A stretch of 34,993 nt of DNA from CAYPPG01 sp964412555 (GTDB lineage Bacteria > Hinthialibacterota > Hinthialibacteria > Hinthialibacterales > Hinthialibacteraceae), in assembly GCA_964412555.1 (NCBI GenBank), contig CAYPPG010000075.1, positions 1 to 34,993 on the forward strand. The letters run 5' to 3'. The notes beneath the pieces are model-generated. The model did not search any database, had not been told where the DNA came from, and saw only the letters and a list, made by a program, of their open reading frames with translations. The translations under genes were made by a program, and so were the position numbers. Shown here piece after piece: positions 1-8,129 of this stretch. Numbering within the stretch: position 1 is the stretch's first letter; every line of letters begins with the position of its first letter.

Positions 1-2
1 GA

Positions 3-491
3 CGGGTCAAACTGGGTGACTCCGGGTGGGTCAGATTAGCGCGGCGGGTGACACCGGGTGAGACCCTTGAGAATATTGTGGAAACGATTCATCTCAATGC
101 CCGCATGAATCCGACCAGTGTTCGTGTCTCTATCTTCTACCCTTATTATGGGAACAAACTGTATGATTGGGTTGTAGAAGCGGGGATGTATGATCCGGGA
201 AAGCGGTTGACGAATCAAAAAGAAGAAAGTATGTTAAATCAATCCCACCTGCGATCAGAAACGTTGATTTTTTATCGGACATTTTTTGCCTATTTGATAT
301 TTCTGTATGGTTTTTTGTATCGGTGGAAACTGGAACGAATCATCGTTTTTTTGGATTGGATGATTACAACCCAATTTTTCCCTTATCGTACATGTATTCG
401 ATTCAACCGCTTTCTTTTTCAGCCACTCAAACGGCTTTATTTTAAGCTGTTGATTATATTGAAGATGGAAAGAAATATATATGGAATATAA
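3..491 (+). CDS. C-terminal part of a radical SAM (B12-binding type) protein, 5' end outside window
   Basis: The reading frame is open to the left edge, so the gene starts outside the window. The remaining ~160 residues resemble the tail of B12-binding radical SAM proteins: a PGETLENIVETI segment, then ARMNPTSVRVSIFYPYYGNKLYD, which matches the usual 'FYPYPGTxLYD' strand after the SAM barrel, then a basic helical tail. The catalytic CxxxCxxC cluster would lie upstream and is not visible. Such proteins often modify lipids, glycans or secondary metabolites. The sugar genes to the right fit a surface-glycan locus, but the substrate is unknown. The first ~55 bases are GC-rich and repetitive and code for an atypical peptide before PGET, so they may be unreliable. 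A GTG at 48 is only an internal codon. Confidence 0.7.
   Translation, partial: RVKLGDSGWVRLARRVTPGETLENIVETIHLNARMNPTSVRVSIFYPYYGNKLYDWVVEAGMYDPGKRLTNQKEESMLNQSHLRSETLIFYRTFFAYLIFLYGFLYRWKLERIIVFLDWMITTQFFPYRTCIRFNRFLFQPLKRLYFKLLIILKMERNIYGI
14..60. repeat. imperfect direct repeat at the window edge
   Basis: GGGTGACTCCGGGTG at 14-28 recurs as GGGTGACACCGGGTG at 46-60 (14 of 15 identical, 32 bases apart), inside a GC-rich stretch unlike the AT-rich sequence that follows. It overlaps the start of the truncated radical SAM frame. It may be real low-complexity sequence or an assembly artefact at a contig end. Confidence 0.55.
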
Positions 492-579
492 ATCATTTAA
501 GATTTATTTTATTAATTTTAGCTAGTAGATATTGAATTATTTTATAGATACAAATTCATGAATTATTTGATATTTGAAT

Positions 580-2250
580 TTAATTTTTATTATTTAATTT
601 CTGGACATGTTGTTTGAGATGATCCAATAATCGTTTGCTTTCTGGATACTCTGGATTTCGTTGTAATGATTGTTGGAATGCCAATTCCGCTTTTTCATAG
701 TCGGTTACCCGGTAATAGATTTGTCCGATACGGCAAAGGTATTGAGCGTTGTTCTCATCGAATTCCACTAGCAACTCCAACAAAACGATAGCATCATGAT
801 ACCGTTCCAACGAGGCTCTTTGACAAGCCAACTGGTAGATGCTTTTTGCAATATCGGGTTTCAATTGCAAGCACCGCCGGAAATAAGGAATCGCTTTCCA
901 ATACCGGAACCGATCAAGATGATACATACCCAATTCGAACAGACCTTCAAAAAAGTCCGGTTTCAGTTCGATACAACGTTCCAAAAAAGGAATGCTTTGA
1001 TGAAGGCATTCTTTTTGTTTGTAAATTTGTGCCATTTTACGATTACAGTCGAAATTATTCAAACGGCTTTTGAGTATAACATTCTCATAGGTGAAATTCT
1101 CATCCATTGGTATGGGAAAAATTTCTTGGATTTCTTGCTGATAAAAATCGGGATTGGGGACTTGAATCACCGGGCGGTTGTGTAAGAGGCTGTCGTACAG
1201 ATCGATAAGATCTTGCCCCACTTTCATATAATCGTGATGCTCTTTGGTAAATTCATATTCGGTTTGGCCAATTTGTTCCCGAAGTGAAGGATTTTCGATT
1301 AATTTCACCAATTCATCATAAATCATATCCGGTGTGACTTGGACAAGAGGGGGATCGATATTTTGTAACGTTTTTAAATAGGGATCGATTCTGCAAAGCA
1401 CCGGAATTCGTAACGCCATCATTTCGCAAGCAAAGGAACCATACCAACCATTTAGTAATTGATCAATTGCTATATCCGCTTTGGCAAAATAGGTGTGAAT
1501 GACTGAAGGATGTACTTTTTGGATAATGATTGGTTCAATGGGATATCCATTGTCTTTAAGTCGATTTAAGGCTGTAAGGACGAAATCTGTTCCTTTCGTT
1601 CTACGTGATGTAGGAGCATGTAGAATGTATATTTTATTGGGATCCTTATCTTCAAGATTTACTGATTGAATCCTTTTATTCCAGTTTTCTATGTCTAATG
1701 ATAACATGTATTGTCTTTTGGATTTAGGCATCAAAGTTATTCGGGGTACAAAATCGATTCTTGCTGTCCCAATAAGATATCCATGAACATATTGATCGAT
1801 GATCTCTAAATTCTTGTGTTGTTTCGGGGTCCGCATGGGCGGTTTGGGAGGATTTTTGCTGCACGACCGTAGGTTTAAATAGTCATAAACGTTATAAGTA
1901 CTGACATTGTCAATAATATCCGAACCTCCGGGTTGCATGACGATAACTTTCCCGTGCCGTCTAAGAATTGCAAGATCGGAATAGTCGCCAAAAAGTGAAG
2001 TGCAGTAGTAGAAATGGTAGACGTCATAATGAAATAAATGTTCGTCAAGAAATTGTTGAGTAATTCGATTTCGATTTTGAGGATTTTGAATACCTTTCCC
2101 AATAACACGATTGTATAGTTGAATATCACCTTCTTTTATGTAGCCAGGTACTGTTTCTAAACGTACTGCTTCATGTCCAAGATTTCGTTGAGCTTTTGCA
2201 TGATTTTTCATGCTGTCTCCGAGAGCTGTTGGTCCATGTAAAATTTTCAT
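580..2250 (-). CDS. GT-B glycosyltransferase with C-terminal TPR repeats
   Basis: A 556-residue protein. Residues 1-345 look like a group 1/GT4-type GT-B glycosyltransferase: an N-terminal strand MKILHGPTALGDS, a GGSD turn near 108, and a second domain with ILHAPTSRRTKGTD (~209-222). The donor-binding region IDQLLNGWYGSFACEMMALR (262-281) is followed by IPVL. Residues ~400-545 hold about four tetratricopeptide repeats with classic spacing, such as AIPYFRRCLQLKPD and AELAFQQSLQRNPE. The likely role is cytoplasmic transfer of a sugar onto a glycan or protein, with the TPRs docking a partner. It is convergent with the radical SAM gene and divergent from the methyltransferase. Donor and acceptor sugars cannot be told from sequence. 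The ATG start at 2250 is supported by the typical N-terminal strand. Confidence 0.8.
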   Translation of the reverse strand: MKILHGPTALGDSMKNHAKAQRNLGHEAVRLETVPGYIKEGDIQLYNRVIGKGIQNPQNRNRITQQFLDEHLFHYDVYHFYYCTSLFGDYSDLAILRRHGKVIVMQPGGSDIIDNVSTYNVYDYLNLRSCSKNPPKPPMRTPKQHKNLEIIDQYVHGYLIGTARIDFVPRITLMPKSKRQYMLSLDIENWNKRIQSVNLEDKDPNKIYILHAPTSRRTKGTDFVLTALNRLKDNGYPIEPIIIQKVHPSVIHTYFAKADIAIDQLLNGWYGSFACEMMALRIPVLCRIDPYLKTLQNIDPPLVQVTPDMIYDELVKLIENPSLREQIGQTEYEFTKEHHDYMKVGQDLIDLYDSLLHNRPVIQVPNPDFYQQEIQEIFPIPMDENFTYENVILKSRLNNFDCNRKMAQIYKQKECLHQSIPFLERCIELKPDFFEGLFELGMYHLDRFRYWKAIPYFRRCLQLKPDIAKSIYQLACQRASLERYHDAIVLLELLVEFDENNAQYLCRIGQIYYRVTDYEKAELAFQQSLQRNPEYPESKRLLDHLKQHVQKLNNKN

Positions 2251-2301
2251 AATTCATTCCATTAAAACAGCATTTTGTATTGTTTTATTGCATAGTTTTA
2301 T

Positions 2302-2326
2302 TTAATCTATGGATGAGATAGATTAA
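2302..2326. promoter_or_regulatory. inverted repeat in the divergent intergenic region
   Basis: TTAATCTAT (2302-2310) and ATAGATTAA (2318-2326) form perfect 9-base arms around a 7-base spacer. It lies 52 bp upstream of the glycosyltransferase start and ~200 bp upstream of the methyltransferase. The rest of 2251-2527 is AT-rich with no convincing gene. The repeat could be an operator or an mRNA leader hairpin; its function is inferred only. Confidence 0.35.
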
Positions 2327-2527
2327 TCCTACTATTTGACAATTGATCTTAACAGAAAAGTGTTTATGTTGCAATCTCTTTGCCGATAACAAAAAGAGTG
2401 TAAGATGACTTTGTCTTTATGTTGGTTTGGTGTTATTTTTGTGAGAATGCCACTTTTTGCATTACGCAAATGAAAAAAATTACCTAAAATGCTGATTGTA
2501 TCGATATTATTGTAGAGGTGTTTGAAT

Positions 2528-3571
2528 ATGACAAGAAACAATATTCATATTTTATGTCCAAAGTGTGCATCATATTTGAATTATGCAGGGAATGATGTGG
2601 ATATACAAAAAAACTGGTCATGTAGCCAATGTGATTTTAGAACCAAGGGAACAGAATTTTATGTTAATTTATTCGATTGTATTGAGGCAACAACATCAGA
2701 ACATTACTCGTTGCAGTGGGGAGAGCAAATTAATTTTTTCGATTTTATTCAAAATCGACCGGAGATGAAAAAAATTACTCCTTCTGAGCAGTTAGGATGG
2801 CCAAAGATATTTGCAGAAATCAGGGAATTAGCCGAAAAACAATCCATGTGTGTCTATGATGCTGCTTGTGGTTGGGGAGGTATTGCATTAGAACTTATTA
2901 CAGAAAAAACCAAAAATCAACTAACGTATATTGGCGCTGATATTCATTCCAATCTGGCATCAATCCCTTCAAAAATTCAGCATTTTCAAGAATGTGGAAA
3001 AATTCTTCAATGGGATATATCCAACCCGGTTCCGGTCGATACCGAATTCGATTACGTGTTATGCCGAGCGTCCATGCACATCACCCCCGATCCGAGAAAA
3101 ACCTTTGCCTCTCTTTGTTCCAAGGTGAAAAAAGGGGGGAAAATCGCCGTATCCGTTTATACCAAAAAATCCATTTGCAGAGAGACTCTTGATGATGCCT
3201 TGCAAAGAGTGATTTCAAAAATGCCGCCGGATGAAGGATTCGAGGCGTGCAAAGAATTTACAATTTTGGGAAAAGCTTTGCAGCAAATCCAGGGAAAAGT
3301 GACGATTCCGTGTGAGTTACCGATTTTAGGTCTCAAGCGAGGGGAATATGAATTGCACTATTTGTTTTACTACAACTTTCTTAAATGCTTTTACAATAAA
3401 GACTTCGGAGAGGAGAAATCGACTGTCGTCAATTTCGATTATTATCATCCACCATATCTCTATCGCTATGATCTCGAAGAAATGAAAGAAATGTTCCATG
3501 ACAATGGTATTCGTGTTGATTTTACTTGTTCGATTGAAGCTCAACATTATATTTCAGGTACGAAAGTGTAA
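2528..3571 (+). CDS. class I SAM-dependent methyltransferase with N-terminal zinc ribbon
   Basis: A 347-residue protein from the ATG at 2528. I prefer this start to the TTG at 2522 because AGAGGTG (2514-2520) sits 7 bases before it. Residues 10-35 carry CPKC and CSQC, a zinc-ribbon arrangement. The Rossmann methyltransferase core begins with VYDAACGWGG (109-118), which is motif I binding S-adenosylmethionine. It continues through a GADIH acidic loop, YVLCRASMHI, and KVKKGGKIAVSVYTKKS as the post-core strand. Proteins of this layout (zinc ribbon plus Methyltransf_11/25) occur in glycan and natural-product clusters. The acceptor is unknown. The first half of the gene is clearly more AT-rich than the second, which may reflect transfer or recombination. 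Confidence 0.82.
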   Translation: MTRNNIHILCPKCASYLNYAGNDVDIQKNWSCSQCDFRTKGTEFYVNLFDCIEATTSEHYSLQWGEQINFFDFIQNRPEMKKITPSEQLGWPKIFAEIRELAEKQSMCVYDAACGWGGIALELITEKTKNQLTYIGADIHSNLASIPSKIQHFQECGKILQWDISNPVPVDTEFDYVLCRASMHITPDPRKTFASLCSKVKKGGKIAVSVYTKKSICRETLDDALQRVISKMPPDEGFEACKEFTILGKALQQIQGKVTIPCELPILGLKRGEYELHYLFYYNFLKCFYNKDFGEEKSTVVNFDYYHPPYLYRYDLEEMKEMFHDNGIRVDFTCSIEAQHYISGTKV

Positions 3572-3711
3572 TCCTCAGCAACTCTCCAACAATTGGTTTT
3601 GTCTTCAGAGAAGGGGCAAATTTACAGTAAACCTTTCTCCACGATCACAATTCTCACCTTCCAACAGGGAATGTAACCATTGTATCATAATAAATGATCA
3701 AGGTTTATGAA

Positions 3712-3726
3712 TTCAATCGAATTGAA
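3712..3726. promoter_or_regulatory. short palindrome upstream of the epimerase gene
   Basis: TTCAAT-CGA-ATTGAA is a perfect 6-base inverted repeat located 18 bp before the epimerase start. It lies in the otherwise featureless 173-bp gap after the methyltransferase. It could be an operator, but short AT-rich palindromes arise by chance. Confidence 0.2.
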
Positions 3727-3744
3727 AGTATGTGATGCGAAAAA

Positions 3745-4713
3745 ATGATTTTACAAGAAAAGAAAATTCTGGTTATCGGCGGTGCCGGTTTCATCGGTTC
3801 CCATGTCGTGGATCTTTTACTCGAAGAAGACATCAAAGAAGTGATCGTCTACGATAATTTCTCCCGCGGTAGTAGAGAGAATTTATCCAATGCTTTGAAT
3901 AATCCTCGCTGCAGAGTGTTCGAACTCGGCGGAGATATTCTGCAAACGGATATTTTGGATGAAGCGGTCAAGGAATGCGACGCGGTGATTCATTTGGCGG
4001 CGTTGTGGCTGCTGCATTGCCATGATTATTCCCAGTCCGCTTTCGATGTGAATATTCGGGGAACGTTCAATGTGCTGCAGGCGTGTGTCAAGCATTCGGT
4101 AGAGCGCTTGGTCTATTCCAGTTCCGCCAGTGTGTATGGGGATGCCGTGGAAGAGCCGATGACGGAAGATCATCCGTATAACAATTGGACATTTTATGGT
4201 GCGTCGAAGATTGCAGGGGAGCATATGTTCAAGGCGTTTCATCGGCGTTTCGGGTTGAACGGTGTTGCGTTGCGGTATATGAACGTCTATGGTTCAAGAC
4301 AGGACTATAAAGGCACTTACACAGCCGTGATCATGAAAATCATTGATCGCCTCAATCAGGGATTGGGACCAGTCGTCTATGGAGATGGTTCGCAATCCTA
4401 TGACTTCATTCATGTTCGAGATGTGGCCCGCGCTAATGTCTGTGCCTTGAAAGCCGATGTTCCGTTCGGTTTTTATAATGTCGGCAGGGGAATCAAGACC
4501 TCGATCAAAGAATTGGCGGAATTGATCCTGAAAGTATCGAATTCAAAACAATCCATTCAATATGAACCGGCGGGGCAAACTTTCGTGCAAAACCGAATTG
4601 GATGCCCGAAGGCGGCCGAACGGGATTTGGGATTTCGCTGGAAGATCGACCTGCCGGAAGGATTGAGGGAACTGATCGACTGGAGAACACGAGACGAATG
4701 TGAAAGTATCTGA
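3745..4713 (+). CDS. NAD-dependent epimerase/dehydratase (extended SDR, nucleotide-sugar type)
   Basis: A 322-residue extended short-chain dehydrogenase. The NAD-binding glycine motif GGAGFIG is at 12-18, the acidic YDNFSRG after the second strand fits NAD preference, SSSASVYG precedes the active site, and the catalytic YGASK (Tyr151, Lys155) is present. A later RYMNVYGSRQ segment and the DFIHVRDVARA substrate loop are typical of UDP-glucose 4-epimerase and WbpP-like sugar epimerases. It probably interconverts or oxidises a nucleotide sugar in the cytoplasm. Its TGA lies inside the ribosome-binding region of the next gene (TGAGG at 4711-4715), so it is co-transcribed with the aminotransferase; together they suggest synthesis of an amino sugar. 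The exact sugar cannot be assigned. Confidence 0.85.
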   Translation: MILQEKKILVIGGAGFIGSHVVDLLLEEDIKEVIVYDNFSRGSRENLSNALNNPRCRVFELGGDILQTDILDEAVKECDAVIHLAALWLLHCHDYSQSAFDVNIRGTFNVLQACVKHSVERLVYSSSASVYGDAVEEPMTEDHPYNNWTFYGASKIAGEHMFKAFHRRFGLNGVALRYMNVYGSRQDYKGTYTAVIMKIIDRLNQGLGPVVYGDGSQSYDFIHVRDVARANVCALKADVPFGFYNVGRGIKTSIKELAELILKVSNSKQSIQYEPAGQTFVQNRIGCPKAAERDLGFRWKIDLPEGLRELIDWRTRDECESI

Positions 4714-4722
4714 GGCCTTTTT

Positions 4723-5889
4723 TTGAAGATTCCAATCACGAAACCGTTTTTTGGTGAGGAAGAACTTCTTGCCGTGCAAGAACCGTTGAAAAATGGCTGG
4801 ATTGTTCAAGGTCCGCACGTCAAGCAGTTTGAAACCGCTTTTGCCGAGTTTGTCGGTTGTTCTTATGCCGTTGCTGTCAATTCCTGCACGGCGGCTTTGC
4901 ACGTTGCCATTGCGGCATTGGGATTGCAGCCGGGTGATGAAGTCATTGTCCCTGCTTTTACCTGGGTGTCGACTGCCAATGTGGTCGAATATATGGGAGC
5001 ACGTCCCATTTTTTGTGATATCGATTTGGAAACATTCAACATCGATGTTAAACAAATTGAATCTTGTATCACCTCGAAAACGGTCGGCATTATTCCTGTA
5101 CATCTTTTCGGACTCTGTGCGGATATGGGGAAAATTCTTCAGATTGCAAAGAACTATAACTTGTGGGTAGTCGAAGATGCGGCGTGCGGTTTGGGCGCGA
5201 GAATTCAAGGCCGGCACGCGGGAACCTTCGGGAATGCCGGTTGTTTCAGTTTTCATCCCCGGAAGTCCATTACCACAGGAGAAGGGGGAATGATCACGTG
5301 CCAACAAGAAGAATGGGACACTTTGTTTCGGATTCTACGTGATCATGGCGCATCCCGATCCGATTTTTCCCGTCATGAGGAACAAGCCGGATTTCTTTTA
5401 TCTGAATACAATCATTTGGGATACAACTACCGCATGACAGACCTGCAAGGCGCCGTAGGCGTGGCTCAACTAACCCGCGCTGCATGGATTCTTCAAAGAC
5501 GGCGGGAATTGGCACAGTGTTATGACAAATTTCTCGCCGAAAGCGCGGAATGGAATACACCGGTGGTTCCGGATGGATTTGAACATGGATTTCAATCGTA
5601 TGTTTGCCTCTATGCGCCGGAAAAACCAGAATGGAATCATATCGATGCGCTCCATCGAAAACGGAACGAGATCATGTCTCAACTGGAAGAGAAGGGGATC
5701 GCGACGCGCCAAGGGACTCATGCCCCGGTTTTATTGGGCTATTATGCCAATAAATATAAATTGAAGCCGGATCAGTATCCCAATGCGGTAATAGCCGACC
5801 GGCTTAGTTTATCCCTTCCTTTGTATGCTCAAATGACGGATGATGAACAACAATATGTCTGTCGAGAACTAATTCTCGCAAGTCGTTGA
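4723..5889 (+). CDS. DegT/DnrJ/EryC1/StrS-family sugar aminotransferase
   Basis: A 388-residue PLP-dependent enzyme. It starts at a TTG preceded by TGAGG seven bases upstream; MKIPITKPFFGEEE is the standard opening of this family. Features are the PLP phosphate region NSCTAALH (53-60), Asp152 in VVEDAACGLGA, and the Schiff-base Lys181 in SFHPRKSITTGEGG. The C-terminal RQGTHAPVLLGYY and LSLPLYAQMT blocks are also characteristic. It would transfer an amino group, usually from glutamate, to a keto-nucleotide-sugar. It sits 9 bp after an epimerase/dehydratase gene that could supply the substrate, and 58 bp before an asparagine synthase-like gene. A role in surface polysaccharide is more likely than antibiotic synthesis. 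Confidence 0.88.
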   Translation: MKIPITKPFFGEEELLAVQEPLKNGWIVQGPHVKQFETAFAEFVGCSYAVAVNSCTAALHVAIAALGLQPGDEVIVPAFTWVSTANVVEYMGARPIFCDIDLETFNIDVKQIESCITSKTVGIIPVHLFGLCADMGKILQIAKNYNLWVVEDAACGLGARIQGRHAGTFGNAGCFSFHPRKSITTGEGGMITCQQEEWDTLFRILRDHGASRSDFSRHEEQAGFLLSEYNHLGYNYRMTDLQGAVGVAQLTRAAWILQRRRELAQCYDKFLAESAEWNTPVVPDGFEHGFQSYVCLYAPEKPEWNHIDALHRKRNEIMSQLEEKGIATRQGTHAPVLLGYYANKYKLKPDQYPNAVIADRLSLSLPLYAQMTDDEQQYVCRELILASR

Positions 5890-5947
5890 CTTTCGTAACA
5901 AATTTTGTGAAAAGAGGGTACCAGTCGCGTGAAAGAGAACTGATACA

Positions 5948-7870
5948 ATGTGTGGAATAGCCGGAATTTTCAATCTGAATGGGGAACCGGTTTCCCGCAA
6001 ACTGGTCCGGCGTATGACGGATACACTCACTCATCGTGGCCCAGATGGGGAAGGACACTATACCGATCAATTTATTGGATTGGGACATCGACGGCTGGCA
6101 GTACTGGACTTGAGCGATGCCGGACGACAGCCCATGCTCAGCTCAGACGGGAATATCGTCGTCAGCTACAATGGAGAAATTTATAATTTTCGTGAACTCA
6201 GAAAGGAATTAGAAATAAAAGGACACGAATTTACTTCCAATACGGATACGGAAGTTCTTATCCACGGTTATGAAGAAGAAGGAATCGATTTTGTCGAACG
6301 TTTGAACGGGATGTTCGCATTTGTGCTATGGGACAAACGTTTGCGAACATTATATTTGGTGCGCGACCGGTATGGCATCAAACCGCTTTACTTCTGGAAA
6401 GATGAAAAAACGCTTCTCTTCGCCTCAGAAATCAAGGCCATGCTTGTACATCCACGCGTACACGTGGAATTGAATTGCAATGCGCTGAACGAATATTTTA
6501 CCTTTCAGAATTTATTTCGATATCAAACATTGTTCAAAGGAATTAAATTGCTTCCCGCCGCTTGTATTTATCGAATTCGGGAAGGCGAAAACGATTTCCA
6601 TCGACGGACATATTGGGATTACGATTTCACTTCACGCTCAGAAAGGATGAGTGAAGCCGAGGCGGAAGAGGAAACGGTTCGTCTGTTCCGTCAAGCCGTC
6701 ACCCGACAACTGGTTTCGGATGTACCCATTGGAAGTTATCTTTCCGGAGGCATGGATTCCGGTTCGATCGTGGCGATCGCGTCTCGGTATTTTCCGCGTT
6801 TATCCACGTTTACATGCGGTTTTCATATGCACGATGTTTCGGGAGTGGAGTCCTTGTATGATGAGAGAAGAGATTCCGAATTGATGGCCAACGCATTTCG
6901 AACCGAACATTACGAATTGGTCATGAGTAGCAGCGACATTGCCTGGTCGATGCCGAGGTTGATCTATCACCTTGAAGACCTTCGTGTGGGCATGAGTTAC
7001 CCCCATTACTATATCTCACGTCTTGCTTCTAAATTCGTCAAAGTATGTTTGTCCGGAGGAGGGGGGGATGAATTATACGCCGGGTATCCATGGCGATACT
7101 ATCGGGTGTTTCGTTCTTTGGATAAGAAAGATTTTTTTCAGCAATACTATTCGTTTTGGCAGCGACTCGTGGGGGACGAGGATAAGCCTTCGTTTTTCAA
7201 TCCTTCGATATGGCGACAAGTGGAAGACCGCGATACCTTTACGACGTTTAGCCGGGTCTTTACCTTCAATAACCAATTGAATTATGCGACTGCCGAGGAT
7301 CATATCGCCAACTCCTTGTATTTTGAGATCAAGACTTTTTTGGCAGGTTTATTTATTGTCGGAGATCGTTTATCCATGACACATGGATTGGAAGAACGGT
7401 TTCCCTTTATGGATAATGATTTGGTTGATTTTGCGCAACGGATTCCGATCCGGCATAAACTGCGGAATCTGGCGGAAATGAAAAAGATCGATGAAAATGA
7501 AGTCCGAAAACTGCAGCGGTATTATCGTGAATATGATGACGGAAAAAATGTTCTACGACGTGCCATGAGCCGTTTTATTCCTGAGGAGATCATTCATCGA
7601 AAAAAGCAAGGATTCAGCTCACCTGACGAATCTTGGTTTCGCGGTGGAAGTTTGGAATATGTGCGGGTGTTGTTGTTCGGACCCAAGTCGGTCTATCACG
7701 AATTCCTCAATCCGGATTATGTGAAACGTATCGTGGATGATCATACAGAGGGAAAACAGAATTACCGATTGCTGATCTGGTCCTTTTTGTGTTTCGAATG
7801 GTGGTGCAGGATATTCCTCCAGAAGCAAAATCCTGATGAAAATTCTCCAATCCCCTTCCAAGTGTATTAA
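5948..7870 (+). CDS. asnB: asparagine synthase (glutamine-hydrolysing), AsnB type
   Basis: A 640-residue two-domain amidotransferase. The ATG at 5948 places Cys2 as the N-terminal nucleophile (MCGIAGIF), required for the class II glutaminase. Glutaminase residues RGPDGEG, GHRRLAVLDLS and SYNGEIYNFRELR follow. The synthetase domain has the ATP pyrophosphatase loop SYLSGGMDSGSI (SGGMDS at 266-271) and LSGGGGDELYAGY. It normally makes asparagine from aspartate, glutamine and ATP. In glycan clusters, related proteins are thought to amidate uronic-acid sugars or peptides. Position directly after sugar epimerase and aminotransferase genes makes the glycan role plausible but unproven. Length fits the long bacterial AsnB family. 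Confidence 0.9.
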   Translation: MCGIAGIFNLNGEPVSRKLVRRMTDTLTHRGPDGEGHYTDQFIGLGHRRLAVLDLSDAGRQPMLSSDGNIVVSYNGEIYNFRELRKELEIKGHEFTSNTDTEVLIHGYEEEGIDFVERLNGMFAFVLWDKRLRTLYLVRDRYGIKPLYFWKDEKTLLFASEIKAMLVHPRVHVELNCNALNEYFTFQNLFRYQTLFKGIKLLPAACIYRIREGENDFHRRTYWDYDFTSRSERMSEAEAEEETVRLFRQAVTRQLVSDVPIGSYLSGGMDSGSIVAIASRYFPRLSTFTCGFHMHDVSGVESLYDERRDSELMANAFRTEHYELVMSSSDIAWSMPRLIYHLEDLRVGMSYPHYYISRLASKFVKVCLSGGGGDELYAGYPWRYYRVFRSLDKKDFFQQYYSFWQRLVGDEDKPSFFNPSIWRQVEDRDTFTTFSRVFTFNNQLNYATAEDHIANSLYFEIKTFLAGLFIVGDRLSMTHGLEERFPFMDNDLVDFAQRIPIRHKLRNLAEMKKIDENEVRKLQRYYREYDDGKNVLRRAMSRFIPEEIIHRKKQGFSSPDESWFRGGSLEYVRVLLFGPKSVYHEFLNPDYVKRIVDDHTEGKQNYRLLIWSFLCFEWWCRIFLQKQNPDENSPIPFQVY

Positions 7871-7902
7871 TATACAATAAATGAGCCGTAATAATTTGGA
7901 AC

Positions 7903-7932
7903 CCTAAGCCCGGTTATTCAACCGGGCCTAGG
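7903..7932 (+). terminator. GC-rich hairpin after asnB
   Basis: CCTAAGCCCGGTT (7903-7915), a 4-base loop, then AACCGGGCCTAGG (7920-7932) pair at 12 of 13 positions. The hairpin starts 33 bp after the asnB stop. No T-run follows, so it is either a weak terminator or an mRNA 3'-end stabiliser. The remainder of 7933-8129 shows no gene I can support. Confidence 0.5.
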
Positions 7933-8129
7933 ATTCCGGGTGAGAGAAATGCAGCTTTATTATACACCTGTTTCAAAATTAATGGAAGTGAATAATTCTG
8001 AAACTCATGATTTATTTTGGTGGAATTCTTGCTGCATAACTCGATCTCGGATTTGAAACTTGTAATGGATGGCGATATCGTGAATAATAGGGAAAACTCC
8101 TTCAACCATTCCAATAGTTGAGGTGAATA

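Noticed and set aside
2332..2541. Small reverse frame of 69 codons in the divergent gap
   Set aside because: It has no ribosome-binding site or family resemblance and overlaps the methyltransferase start.
4543..5307. Open frame of 254 codons on the reverse strand
   Set aside because: It spans the epimerase/aminotransferase junction in antisense and has no recognisable motif.
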